In this document: positions 11,990 through 23,229 of the stretch, in pieces
Numbering within the stretch: the stretch's first letter is position 1
How the letters are laid out: each line of letters begins with the position of its first letter
Assembly (NCBI RefSeq): GCF_026230105.1
Contig: NC_079475.1
Location: forward strand, 33,416,086-33,480,085
DNA: 64,000 nucleotides
DNA from: Diorhabda sublineata
Lineage: Eukaryota; Arthropoda; Insecta; Coleoptera; Chrysomelidae
Direction: 5' to 3'
Program-made: the position numbers and the translations under genes
The notes under the pieces: model-generated
The model's input: only the letters and a program-made list of their open reading frames with translations
The model's database searches: none
What the model was told of the DNA's origin: nothing

Positions 11990-13080
11990 TTAAGTGTCAC
12001 GAATCCAGGAAAGTGCATCGCTACAACTTTTTACGATTTTTGATTTTATTTTTGATGCTTTCACTGGCTATCTGGATAGATTGTTATGTTTCTGCTTCAT
12101 TCACCACTTTTTCTCCATAATTTGGCACCCATGTTTTATGAGTTTATTCACTAATTCATCTGTCCCTCCTGTTTTATTATGTTTTCGTTTGTTTATCACG
12201 TCATTACTTTCCACTTCCCTAAATTTCTCTTCATTTTCTAGTATTATACTGTTATCACTTAAATCATCTTCTTCAAATTCACTGCCTTCTTCCGTTAATT
12301 ATTTTTTTTCTTTTATATTTGCTGTAGCTCGTTTTCTGTTTTGTTTCTTCATATGTTGATATAATTTCACATTATTTTTATTATTATCATTTTCCAAGTT
12401 GTCCATACTGTCATTGAGCCAATTTATTCTCTTTGTTTCAATTATCTTCGTGCTCTTGTTTCTTATTTTTCTATATTATCCTAATCATCTTCGTTCGTAG
12501 TTCTCAGTTGGCAGTCATTTCAACGTAGCTTCTTTTTTCTCTTTAATTTTTATTGAACATTCTTGGTTAAACCATTTATCTTTTGTACAAATAACTTCCT
12601 GAGTTGTACTTTTCTTAATCTCTTCCCAATGCTCATCAATAGTATCTTTTTCTTTTCTTTTTTGTCGTTGCTTTTATATTTATTTTCTGTATTAGTTCTC
12701 ACTCGTTTTTAGTTTCTGCACATTCTATCCTCTGCTTTTTGTCGTGTTGTTTAATATATTTACCATTCTTAATTTCATTTTGATTATTACTCAATGAACA
12801 CCTATTCCTTTGTATGATCTTACATCTTGTATCATCTTTGATCTTCTTTTTGATATTAAGACGTGATCTATTTGGTTTACTGTTGAGTTCCTTGGCTAAA
12901 CTACATATTCCACCTCCATTATCGTTAGTTGTTTCAAGAAAGGAGTGTTTCCTTGCCACACTGCTTAAGTAGTTTTCTTTTCCTATTTTTGCATTCATAT
13001 CTCCAATAATTATTAATTCATCATGTCTTATCTTTACACACAGCATGGTGATACCGGTGTGCACATGGTAGAAAACATTT
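11990..13080 (-). mobile_element. RTE-type retrotransposon fragment (endonuclease, linker, start of RT)
   Basis: Minus-strand blocks in order: LIIIGDMNAKIGKE and FLETTNDNGGG (endonuclease), TKDKWFNQECSIKIKE (linker between EN and RT), and GTDELVNKLIKHGCQIM (start of the RT domain). Several frame breaks. The open frame on the opposite strand at 11994-12359 is a shadow. Confidence 0.75.
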
Positions 13081-13309
13081 GTAGGATTATCAATACGACG
13101 ACTTCTATGTACACAAAGTATGATTAAAAGTTAAACAACGACTACTAACTTTGGCTCTAGCCGTAAAAAGCTGCTTAAATTGTTCAATATTAATCGCAAT
13201 AATTATTAATTCACCAAAATCATAGCCATCATATACCAATGGTTCCAAAAAATAATTTTCTCGTATATAATAATAATTAGAATTGTTAAGATTCATCCAG
13301 GCCAACTGA

Positions 13310-14730
13310 TATTACGATCAAAATACACAAATACTCTTTATCTAACGTTATGAGGTTGCTGTATTAGAAGAATCATAAAAGAGGGAGTTGAAATCCTTCC
13401 TGCTTTTTATACATTCCACCACGAAAGACAACAATAAAATATTGAAAAATTTTCATTTCATTATACATGCATCATATAAAATTGATACATTTGATATTGC
13501 ACAACCATATACATTGTTTTTAAGTTGAAAACATTTTGGCCAGAAGTGTTCAAAAGGTGGGTCCAATTCACAAATAATTTTCTTGTTCTTTAACATAAGC
13601 CATATCCGCATTAGATACTTCATCATATTATCAAATGAAATGTAGAGGTGCCGCGATCTTTTTGAATTGGGCCAAATGACTATTTAGCTGGTTATAATAG
13701 TTTATACAGTCTTCGAGGGAGGGTTATATGAGAATTCACAATAAGCTAAAAAGTCACTCGTTGTTGCTTCATCAGTTTTAAATTCTAATCTTAAAACTAT
13801 GCTACCAGATTGTCTTTTTGTTTTGAACAATCAATGTGTAACAATGCCTATCATCAAATTTGGTACTCAATCAATCGAGTGATATAGTTAAATCATCGCC
13901 TCTATATCTATCTATGGCCGCCAGAAACCTATCACACAAATTTCATACCTCGTTTGAAAGGCCCAAAGAACAAATTGAATAAGGAATTTTATGTACTGAA
14001 CAATGGAGAAATTCCGTTCAAATTTCCAAACGGTTGTAAAATTTCAAGTGTATCTCATTATGACATTTTCAATCTTGCTGGTATATTTATTATGAAAGGA
14101 GATGTTATGATGTTTAAATTAGGGTCTCTCACTTCTATTTGCATTGAAATACTGGAGTCTCCAATTCAAAGAAATTTCTAAATATACTACGTTTAAAAAA
14201 ATGTAATAATATAAATGTGTAAATTTTTTTCCTTATGAAAATAAAGTATAATTATGAAATTGTATTTTTTTGAATAATTTCCTATGGTGCTGCGTGTGCT
14301 GATGACGCAACAACATATTTTTTTTTAATCCATTCATGTTGTTATTTTATGCGTGGCTTCTTTTGTTTCAACAATAATTTTTATTTATCGCGATTAATAT
14401 TGGATAATGTAAGCAGCTCCGTTTTTCGCTTCTTGCGTTTACAGTCAAGTTGTTGTTTTATAATATTTAATTCTAATTTGTTTGTATGTTAAGAAGTCGT
14501 TGTGGTGATAATTTTATAAATTTTTTTCTACCATGTGTGCACCGATGTCGTCCTACTGAGTGTAAAGGTACCATCCAACTTTTAAAATTTCCTCACTTCC
14601 CAGTTTAATAGAGGTCACGTGGGCTCGTATAACTGTATAATTTGTCATTCTATATGTAAATCATGTCCCATTCGACAATAATAGCACTGGTCGACAAAAA
14701 AATTTTTTTGTAGTAACACAAGAATTAATG
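13310..14730. other. Intergenic stretch without recognised gene
   Basis: A 75-codon open frame at 13954-14181 (plus) shows no family signature and may be chance. Nothing else assignable. Confidence 0.35.
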
Positions 14731-14737
14731 AAAAAAT

Positions 14738-14841
14738 AGTATATTACGTATCAAGAGTTGTAAGTAACCCATTACGCAGTGGCAAGTGCATAAATTTCAT
14801 GAGTGCGCAATGGGCTTACAGCTCGTGTAACGTACTATACT
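14738..14841. repeat. Imperfect inverted repeat next to Crypton-like recombinase
   Basis: Arms 14738-14777 and 14805-14841 pair over about 37 bases (GTATATTACGTATCAAGAG against GTATAGTACGTTACACGAG in reverse complement, then TTGTAAG and CCCATTACGC), with a loop of about 27 nt. It lies about 65 bp beyond the end of the recombinase ORF. Confidence 0.8.
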
Positions 14842-14906
14842 TTTTCTACGTCCATTCATTTTCTTCCATTAAATAAACAGCATCGCAATTATTTTTATTA
14901 CAATTA

Positions 14907-15494
14907 TTATTTATTACAATAGTTGTTAATAACAATTGAACAATTATTGTAAATCGATTGTGCCATATTATTTAATGGTGATGAACGGTTATTTATAATT
15001 GTAGTACTGCTCGGTACATCAGAAGACGAAGATTGATAATTGGTAATTGCTTCCGATATTCGTAGTGCGTTGTCTTTTTTATTTTTAAGAGATCGATTCA
15101 CATAGCCTTCCGCTACTGTAGAATATTTCCTGTCACCAAGTCGTTTTAATGATAGCATATCACCTCCTGCGTCAATTAACGTAGTGGCTGATGATCTCCT
15201 GAAACAATGGCCGGTACATTGCTTTGATTTCGGCAGCTCAAGATATTCAGCAATTTTTCCTGGTGTATTACCGATTGTGTTTATCCCCACAATCTATTCA
15301 ATGCATTTTCCATTTCTGTAATTAAGAAATAGAGGAAGCATTCTCCGAAAAGGATTAAACGTGGCAAATCCGGCAATGATAAGACTGAGGATTATTAGAA
15401 TCCGTGGGCTCAGAATAAAATTCGGACTTGATTGATCAATTGGTATGATACCTTTTATTGAAAATACCAGTTTCTTATTAATTATAATTATCAA
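14907..15494 (-). pseudogene. Crypton-like tyrosine recombinase, C-terminal part
   Basis: Minus frame with one in-frame TAG at 15296-15294. Upstream piece ends FLNYRNGKCIE; downstream piece runs VGINTIGNTPGKIAEYLELP, then TGHCFRRSSATTLIDAGG with the HxxR motif, LKRLGDRKYSTVAEGYVNRS with the likely Tyr nucleophile, and a NNCSIVINNYC tail. This is the catalytic C-terminus of a Crypton-type (tyrosine recombinase) transposon. The N-terminal part is not recognisable upstream. Confidence 0.75.
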
Positions 15495-15559
15495 TATATT
15501 ATTAACACTGAAAACAAACGGTAATTTGATAAAAAACCTTATCTTATAATAACTAAAAC

Positions 15560-16590
15560 AACGTAACCTTTTTATTAGTATGTATATGTAAATTTGTGAA
15601 TTAATTTATATTATTTACGTAGAAATTACTTGACCGTGGCATATGCATTTTGAGCCCTGGAATTTATTACACTAGTTTAGTGTACATCTTTTACCGAAGA
15701 AGAGATCCCAAAGACATATCAAACAGGAAAACTTATTGTTACTTTGTTGACAGAAAAAAATGTTCTTCGTCATTTTTAAATCTACACAAGTTAGCCGTTT
15801 ATGGTCATTTTATTGTGTTCGAGACTAGCGAAATATTACAGTATTCTTCCTTTAACTTTGTACTGTAGGCAATAGTTGTTATTCCAGCGTATTTATTTCC
15901 ATTATGTAATAGAATACTTTTAAGCTACGACTGAGCTATCAATGAATAAACGCTAGTCGTTTGGTTTGGTTTTTGATATCTGAACAAAATATAATACAGT
16001 TTAATTCGGAAAAATATCACTGTAATTATTTATCTCTTTAACAATAAAAACTTATTTTAGTGTCTGAGGAATGAAAACTTTTTTCCTATCATTCCTTATG
16101 CTAATAATTCTGCAGCTTATATAGAAACATTCAAATCTCTTACAAGATCATTTAACTTTATATCTAAATTCATTTTAGCTCATTTGACATACCTTCAAAA
16201 TCATCAATATTTTGTGATTAGCTTGGTCTAAAAGTTCATATACATTTTTAGGCACTTAAGAGTCAGGTGAGGGCAGCATTGGACGTTGAACATAACTCTA
16301 ATACTTGGATACTATAATTTATTCGATTTTTATATTTCAAAATGTTTACGTTTATGCTACAAGAATAGAAGTCTTCGTGATGATTCAGTGGCTCTCGCCA
16401 AATAGACGGTGTTGAAAATTATTATTATTATTATTATTGAAAAAAGTATCTCTAGTACATATCCATTATTAGATATTCTACGACACATACAATTGGTATA
16501 CGAATACTTCTCAATTTCTCCAAAATACTTAAAATAGGTATTTTTCATTAAAATATAAAATTTATCTACAATCTTTGAATACATATTCTT
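15560..16590. other. Intergenic stretch without recognised gene
   Basis: AT-rich, nothing assignable. A (TTA)n/(ATT)n short run lies at about 16420-16440. Confidence 0.35.
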
Positions 16591-16591
16591 C

Positions 16592-17280
16592 GTATATATG
16601 TTACGCTCAAAGACCGAAAACGGCCAGTGGCCGTTTAAAACAGCCACAACGCATTCTGTGCGTTTGCCAGAGCCCGAATGAAATTATTTTAGATTTAGAA
16701 GACGTCAGCTCACGTAATATAATGTTGTTTATTAATAATCATTTGGTAATCAAGTAGTACAACACTGATTATTTGAATAAATGTTTAATGACAACGTTTT
16801 TATATATGTTTTATATCCATATAGTCGATAGTTAATATAACTAACCTTACTTAACCTAACCTAACTGCGTCAAACATAAATTTCAATGCAATTAAAAATG
16901 CCACAATAATTCCTCATGCAAAAACAAATAGGTGGATATGCAGCGAAGATAGATTTTAGTAATATTCTTTTTTACATTAAAATGACTGTTAATAATTTAT
17001 ATTAACTATTGTCTATATGGATATAAAAAATAAATAACAACATTGTCGTTAAACATTTATTCAAATAATGAGTTTTGTATTACTTTGTTCCCAAATGATT
17101 ATTAATAAACAACATTACATTACGTGAGCTGTCGCCTTCTAAATCTAAAATAATTTCATTCGGGTTCTGGCTATATAAGAACAACCACAACGCGTTCTGG
17201 CTAATGCAAGGCGCATAGTACGCGTTGTGGCTGTTTTAAACGGCTACTGGCCGTTTTCGGTCTTTGAGCGCAGCATATAC
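16592..17280. mobile_element. Foldback/MITE element with about 250-300 bp inverted arms
   Basis: Left arm about 16592-16845 and right arm about 16985-17280 are inverted copies. Outer ends read GCTCAAAGACCGAAAACGGC and then CGTTTAAAACAGCCACAACG on both sides. The right arm has an extra internal copy of the ACGCGTTNTGGC block, so it is some 40 bp longer. The loop contains CTTAACCTAACCTAAC. No coding potential. Superfamily not determined. Confidence 0.85.
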
Positions 17281-20200
17281 AGCAAGAATGATCTGGTTTG
17301 TTTAAGCAAGATCTCTTTGTACTTTGTAGACAAAGTAACCCGAGCCATTTTAGAAATTTTGAGGTTAGATTTGATAAAAAAAAGTTTTATGTGACAATTA
17401 TAAATCACAAAAATCGTGACAACAGACGAAAGTAAAATTTTGTAAGTTAGTGTTATTATTGTTTGTTTTTTTTTGCGCATAACTAAATGTCAGATTACCA
17501 TCAGAATAGTCGATTTAAGGAATGTGGTGAGAAGTGCCATAATATAAAGTTGTTGCGTGTCTTCTATTATTTTCATTTATTCAAAAAATGTTGAATCAGA
17601 AAAAGAAAAAAAACTATGAAGATATGAGTTTTCAAAGCAATAATTGGTTTTTATTGTGTAAACAGCTCATTAATTGTTTTATCAGAGAAGGTAATATCTA
17701 TTTTTCTATAAATTTTTTGATACACAAATTGTTTTTGCAAAGACATAATGTGTTTTCAGCCAAACAGCACATTTCAGAGTATAGTTTTGATTAGGTTAGG
17801 TTGGACTCCAATGCAGATTCAATACTTCCTTGACAAAACGGATGTGATTCAATATCACGAAATTTCAGTTGAAGCTATAGTTTTCCAATAGAAATTTGTT
17901 TTTAATTTTAGAATAATTCTGTAATTGTGTCAATGTATATGTGATGTAAATTTGGAACTAGAAATTTTCATAATGAAGACACAATGTCTTTCTAAATCCA
18001 TTTGTGTGTCAAAATAAGATGACAATATTTTGCTTTTAGCAATGAACACCTAAGTGAGTTTCAAAAACCACTATTTATTTAAAAAGCATATGAAAAAATA
18101 AACATAAATTTTTTGAATAAATCTTGGTAGACTTGGTCTTTCATAGTTTTCGCTTGATTTATTTATAATAGATGAAACTGATGACAAATTTTTAAAAATA
18201 GAAATGTTAAGTAACATAGGAACACTTACTTTATATTAATTAGCTGAAAAAGAATCGATCTAGACTTGACATGTGAGAAAATTACTAAATAATGATTGTA
18301 ATTTGTTTAATAATAGGTATAGAGTGAATGAACATTCTTAGGAAGTGATAGTTCCTATATAACTAGCTTTTCTTTACATTTCTGTACCTGAATATTCTTA
18401 TATACTTCCAATTTTTCAGCAGTACCTATTACTTACATTTGTCTTAAATACGAATTACCAAGATTCACGGTTAAAAATTTACTGCAGTAAGTCAAACAAT
18501 GCTGATGGATGGATAGAAATCGGCAGTGAAACCGCTTTTCAATGCCTAGGCACTGAAGTAACTGAACTGTCATCTGGTTCATGTTTGATAGCAGTCGATT
18601 ATATACCATCTTACAACCTTTTAGCATTACGAATAATTGAAACTGTTCTGTCACCATTAATATGAATAATAGCTGTGTCACTAAACTGTGTATCTATTAG
18701 CGGCACTCATAACCTATTCTGATTGCATCAATTCCAAATATTTTTGCAAGTATTTTTGAATCTGGGCGATTTCTTAAAAAATATAATATTCTACACTAAT
18801 CTCCAGCTTCGTTACAAAGGTATGACTTTAGTGTCTTGATTCAAAAATAAGTGTTTTATAGTTTTTGAAGCATTTCAAATAAAGTAGTTTTTTAAATTAT
18901 TCACGTAATTGTTCTATCTTATACTTTTTAAATTTATTGTTTTCCATACTTTTATACCTAAGGAGTTGGATAAATAATTTATCTTACAAAAAACTGTTGT
19001 GGGAATTCAAAAATGACAAAAATTGCAAAATAGCATATTTTCCAGTCAGATTTGAACCTTTGACCATTTCACTCAAAGGCGTGCAACCGTCAACGCATTT
19101 TTGCTATAAATCGTTGAACGACATAAATAGATAATAATTATTTTATCTAGTAACTTCAAATATAAAATTTAAAAGTGACCAACGGTATTAATTTTTGTCA
19201 TCGTTTTTTTCCTTAATAAATATCGCTTTGGAATTAGTAAGCCATCTTTGGTGGTGTTAAAAACCATATTCAGAATATTAGTGACATTTCAAGGTTTTAT
19301 CAAAAGTGTTATAACAATTTGTTTCATATGAAAATTGATTCAATTCATTCACGTCATTTTTTAAAATATTTCTCAGTTATTTTTCTGAGATAATGTTTTG
19401 TCATCAAGAGTGAAAAAATATGTGAAATTCAAACAAAAAGTCGATCAAAATCAAAATTTAGTGGAAATTTTATTAGAAAATTCCATCTAAACGAATAACT
19501 ATAAGACAAAGAGGTTATTTGTAATAGTTCGAGACACCATATCCCAAGAAAGACTCTTTGGAACAGTATTACTAAAATTGTTATTTTTGAATTACCTTCC
19601 AGTTGAGTTATGGTGGAGAAAGCTTCTGAAATGTGATTTTCATGCTCTGACCTAATTAAACTCAGACTGACACTATTTATAGTTTTGTAGAGCCTTAATT
19701 ACTTAACAAAATCAATTCAAATCACAAGCGGGCTGAAATAAAATTCAAGATGACAGCACAAAAATTTCATTAGCAGGACCGTCAGCCGTTCATAATAAAA
19801 AAACGCAGTTTCCAAAAGACAGCCGTTACAAAAAATAACTGTAGAGTCGGGATTCTTCAGCATGTATTTTATAAAAGAACTTGTTTTTTATAGACATTTG
19901 AATCATTTGTTGTTATATCAGAATATCTTTATATTTATAAATAAATAAATAAAACATCCATGTATTCTACGTTGATAACCTTTTTATTTTATGCTCATTA
20001 GTTGGCACCACCAACTAATGAGATATCTATTGTGCGTTTAAAAACTGAGAAAGAATATCGAATATGCCGTAATGTTTTGCACTTTTGTTTGGTCTAGAAA
20101 ATAGTAATTACTGATTCTGAGGTAACTTTCTATCGAGTTGAGTACGTGACTATGTGAATATCTTCAACTTTTTATCTTACCTTTTTCTTCACACATGTGC

Positions 20201-20925
20201 CAAAATATTCTTGCACACGGCTGGTATTTTCCGAGAATACAAATCCTGTGAAATCCTTTATCTTTCAAAGGGTAATATCTGACAAGACATTTTAGAGATC
20301 TTATTTTAATCCAGCTAGACCCAAATCAAACATGAAAGCTAATTAACATAAAAAAATTCGCTTCCAAAGAGGTAAGTCCACCACAAGTGCACTTCATTTT
20401 CTATTTGAAGACGTAGAAAAGTTTACCGACAACTTTCAATGAGATAGAGGGCGCTTTTGAAAACACCAAACATCAATTAATCAAGAGGGCGTTAGAAAAA
20501 GGGGAGGTGGAAATCTCTATTTTCAAATGAACCAAGGCGATGCTACAACAGCGTATAGTAACGGCGAAATAAACGAAACAACCTCCACTATTACTGAAGC
20601 TCTGCTGTGATCATTGGTAATTGACAAAATTCTTACTAGACTTAGCGTTGCATTCACAGCCTCAGGCTACGATAACTGTTAGTGGTTGTAAAGGCCAGGA
20701 CCGTGTGCTCCCGAATAAAACGTCAGTGAAACAACACAAGTATCTTTTACAAAGAGAAGAAACTATATACGCAACTACTCTACATCCTACCAACTAATGT
20801 ACTACTGAAGTAATGTATCTAATAGTTGTCCTGGATAGAACACTAGCAATCATTTAGATAAAGTAATCTCCAAAGGGACTGAGGCATTATATATCGCAAG
20901 CTCGTAGGCAAGATATAAGAATTCT
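17281..20925. other. Long AT-rich intergenic stretch
   Basis: Open frames here are short and show no family signature. At 19998-20027 there is a small hairpin (TTAGTTGGTG/CACCAACTAA). Nothing else assignable. Confidence 0.35.
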
Positions 20926-21240
20926 ATGATCACATATGCATACTCAGTGGTTGAAAAGTAAACAAGCAGCAGAAAAACTGAAAAGGCTTATCTGTTTGGA
21001 TATCGTAGGAGCCATATCGGTATGCTCCATTACAGTCTCATGGGACAAGTGGTTAAAGATTCTAGAATTTATGAAGCAACGACAAATGTATAGCATGATG
21101 ATTACAGACATTCCACTAGAAGTGATAATTGAAGCTCGATACCACCATGAAAATCACTCACCATTTAAGTAGAATTGCTATAAATAGAAATATACTCCCA
21201 AGATATATTAGTCCAGTGATCACAGCTCTCGACCCACAAA

Positions 21241-21961
21241 AATTAAGTACGTCGCTGATTTTCTGGATTTAGGTAGTTCTCATCCCTCAGGGTGCTTTAT
21301 CGATACAGTGAAAGTTAACATCATAATTTTGGCCGCTAAGCGATATATTTTTGTTTAAATTTTCAAATGCCAAATTTTAAAAATAACTCGAAATCTACGC
21401 CAAATTTCGAAAAAAGTGGAGATTGCAATTGATTTCTTATATTCGATTTTTAATATTTTCTCTATTTTTGATAAATGTTCAATAAAAGTTCTCACAAGAA
21501 GAGCGTTTTTAAGGATTAGCCCTGTTCAACACTTAAGTTCAGAGTACTTACAACAATCAAGATTTTAAAAGATGATTTTTGGCAATTTAGAGTTTTTTGT
21601 AGGTTAAGAAAAATGATATTTGAGCTTTTTCGAAGATAATTCCCTGCTCACCATTTTTTTTTCTGAAATTTACCTCTAAATTTCAAGTCTTTTTTGAGTT
21701 ATCCGCAAAAAATGCACTGTGGAAGAAATCCAGTAACACCAAATTCGCTTTTTCATAGGGGAACTTTTTGTAGAAAATTTTTAATCCTTTCACTTTTTTC
21801 GAAATTTGGCATAGATTCCGAATTATTTGAAAAATAGGGAATTTTGAAAATTTAAACCAAAATATAATGCTTAGTGGCCAAAATTTTTATGTTAACTTTC
21901 ACTGTATCGATAGAGCACCCTCAGAACTACCTAAGCCCAGAAAATCAACGACATAACTTAT
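21241..21961. mobile_element. Second foldback element, about 720 bp
   Basis: The left arm (about 21241-21430) and right arm (about 21780-21961) are inverted copies: GATTTTCTGGATTTAGGTAG, TTTATCGATACAGTGAAAGT and CCAAATTTCGAAAAAAGTG words appear in both. No coding potential. It splits a LINE remnant, so it is younger than that LINE. Confidence 0.85.
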
Positions 21962-22067
21962 TTTAGTGGCTTTTTGATCTAATTAGGTTAGGTTAGGTTA
22001 GGTTAGGTTAGGTTAGGAAAATCAACGACATAACTTATTTTAGTGGCTTTTTGATCTAATTAGGTTA
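21940..22067. repeat. 51-bp direct duplication flanking the telomere-type array
   Basis: Copies 21940-21990 and 22017-22067 are identical, starting GAAAATCAACGACATAACTT and ending CTAATTAGGTTA. They include the right tip of the foldback element. Confidence 0.92.
21983..22017 (+). repeat. Interstitial telomere-type array (TTAGG)7
   Basis: Seven perfect TTAGG units, the arthropod telomere repeat. It sits between two exact copies of a 51-bp sequence (21940-21990 and 22017-22067) which itself contains TTAGG. Confidence 0.95.
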
Positions 22068-22600
22068 TACTCACTGGACTCTATCTAGAAAACATAATTA
22101 CTATCTCTTCGATACCCAAGAAGCCTTGAAGGCTATTGAGTGCACGTTCAAGCTAAAGTGGGAGTGTGAGTAAACTCTAGAAACATCCACTACCAGATAT
22201 TAAGTAGTACCCTTAGTAAAGCTACTAGGTCATTAGAGTATATCAGACTGTATGGAAGTCGACAACCTTGCCAATAAGAGACAACTTTATAGTTGAATTG
22301 CTGAATAGCTAAAAAATCAAACGGGTTTTACTCCAGGTTAAAAACAATATAAAATAATCACAGCAATATCAGCTAAGATGTCTGAGAAACTTCTCGAGCT
22401 ATTTAAAAATATCATTAATCTGGTGGTCAGTTTCCTGACAGGACACTACCCTGTCAAATACGACCTTAAGATAGAAGGCAGAGGACGACAACCGCATATT
22501 CTTTTAGCAAACCATAGAGACGGTTGAGTTCTATTATGTGAATGTTCTGCCCATTTCAACAAAACGGTAATGATCATCAGAGGAGTACTGCTAGCACTTT

Positions 22601-22866
22601 GGGTGTGACAAGAAAACCCAGAAAAATAGCTTCTTTGGAAATAGTGTAATTTTGGTGAAAGAATAATGAGATGTGAAACATTTTTTTAAGTGTAGGTGCA
22701 GCAACTAGAAAGTCAAAACAGGATTGACGCAATATCAAAAATGATAACACCACATCGTAATTTTGCACACATAATTCGAATTTCTCAGTATATGATGACA
22801 AAAATTAAACAAGCAGTTAATTATAAAATTATATTTAACTATAAAAAATTGTTGTTATCAAATAGG
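22601..22866. other. Region downstream of the FAS stop codon
   Basis: Probable 3' untranslated region on the minus strand; no clear polyadenylation signal recognised. Confidence 0.3.
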
Positions 22867-23229
22867 TTATTCTTCATTCCATGTTTTAAGTAGAGAATTT
22901 ATCTCATTCGGTAACAAATCATTTTCCAAAATGCTCAAATGATTTCCTTCGAGAACTTTTGTTTGTACTTGTGGTTCGGTTATTTCTGATAACCCATAAT
23001 CATCATCTATATCATTCGTTGTTTGTTTGGTCGGTTTGAAAAGTATTATTCGCGATTTAAGTTTATCGAAAGATGGTACATAGCTTTCACATGACTTGAT
23101 CCTGTTATATAATCCATTTGTCAACGCTCTTTGGAACGCTATGGTTTCGGGAGAGATTATAACTTGTTTGATGATTTCTTCAGCAATGTCTAGACGTTCA
23201 TTCCATTCATTACATTTGAAAATTCTTTC
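22867..23229 (-). CDS. FAS terminal coding exon, thioesterase His
   Basis: Contains VLEGNHLSILEN, where the His completes the TE catalytic triad, and ends WNEE followed by TAA at 22869-22867. I see no clear AATAAA within the next 150 bases on this strand. Confidence 0.95.
   Translation of the reverse strand, partial: ERIFKCNEWNERLDIAEEIIKQVIISPETIAFQRALTNGLYNRIKSCESYVPSFDKLKSRIILFKPTKQTTNDIDDDYGLSEITEPQVQTKVLEGNHLSILENDLLPNEINSLLKTWNEE

Larger units (their letters stand above)
20930..22600 (+). mobile_element. R1/Jockey-group LINE remnant split by a foldback element
   Basis: Plus-strand blocks: SKQAAEKLKRLICLDIVGA (end of RT/thumb) at about 20950-21010; then, after the 21241-21961 insertion, FDTQEALKAIECTFKLKWEC (RNase H) at about 22100-22170; and VVSFLTGHYPVKYDLKIEG (C-terminal region) at about 22420-22475. 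The order and orientation fit one decayed element interrupted by the foldback repeat. Confidence 0.6.

Noticed and set aside
11994..12359. 121-codon open frame on the plus strand
   Set aside because: Shadow of the RTE linker/RT region on the minus strand; its Phe/Ser-rich composition is the complement of a Lys/Glu-rich frame.
13954..14181. 75-codon open frame on the plus strand
   Set aside because: No recognisable motif, no splice or start context to support it; left as unassigned.
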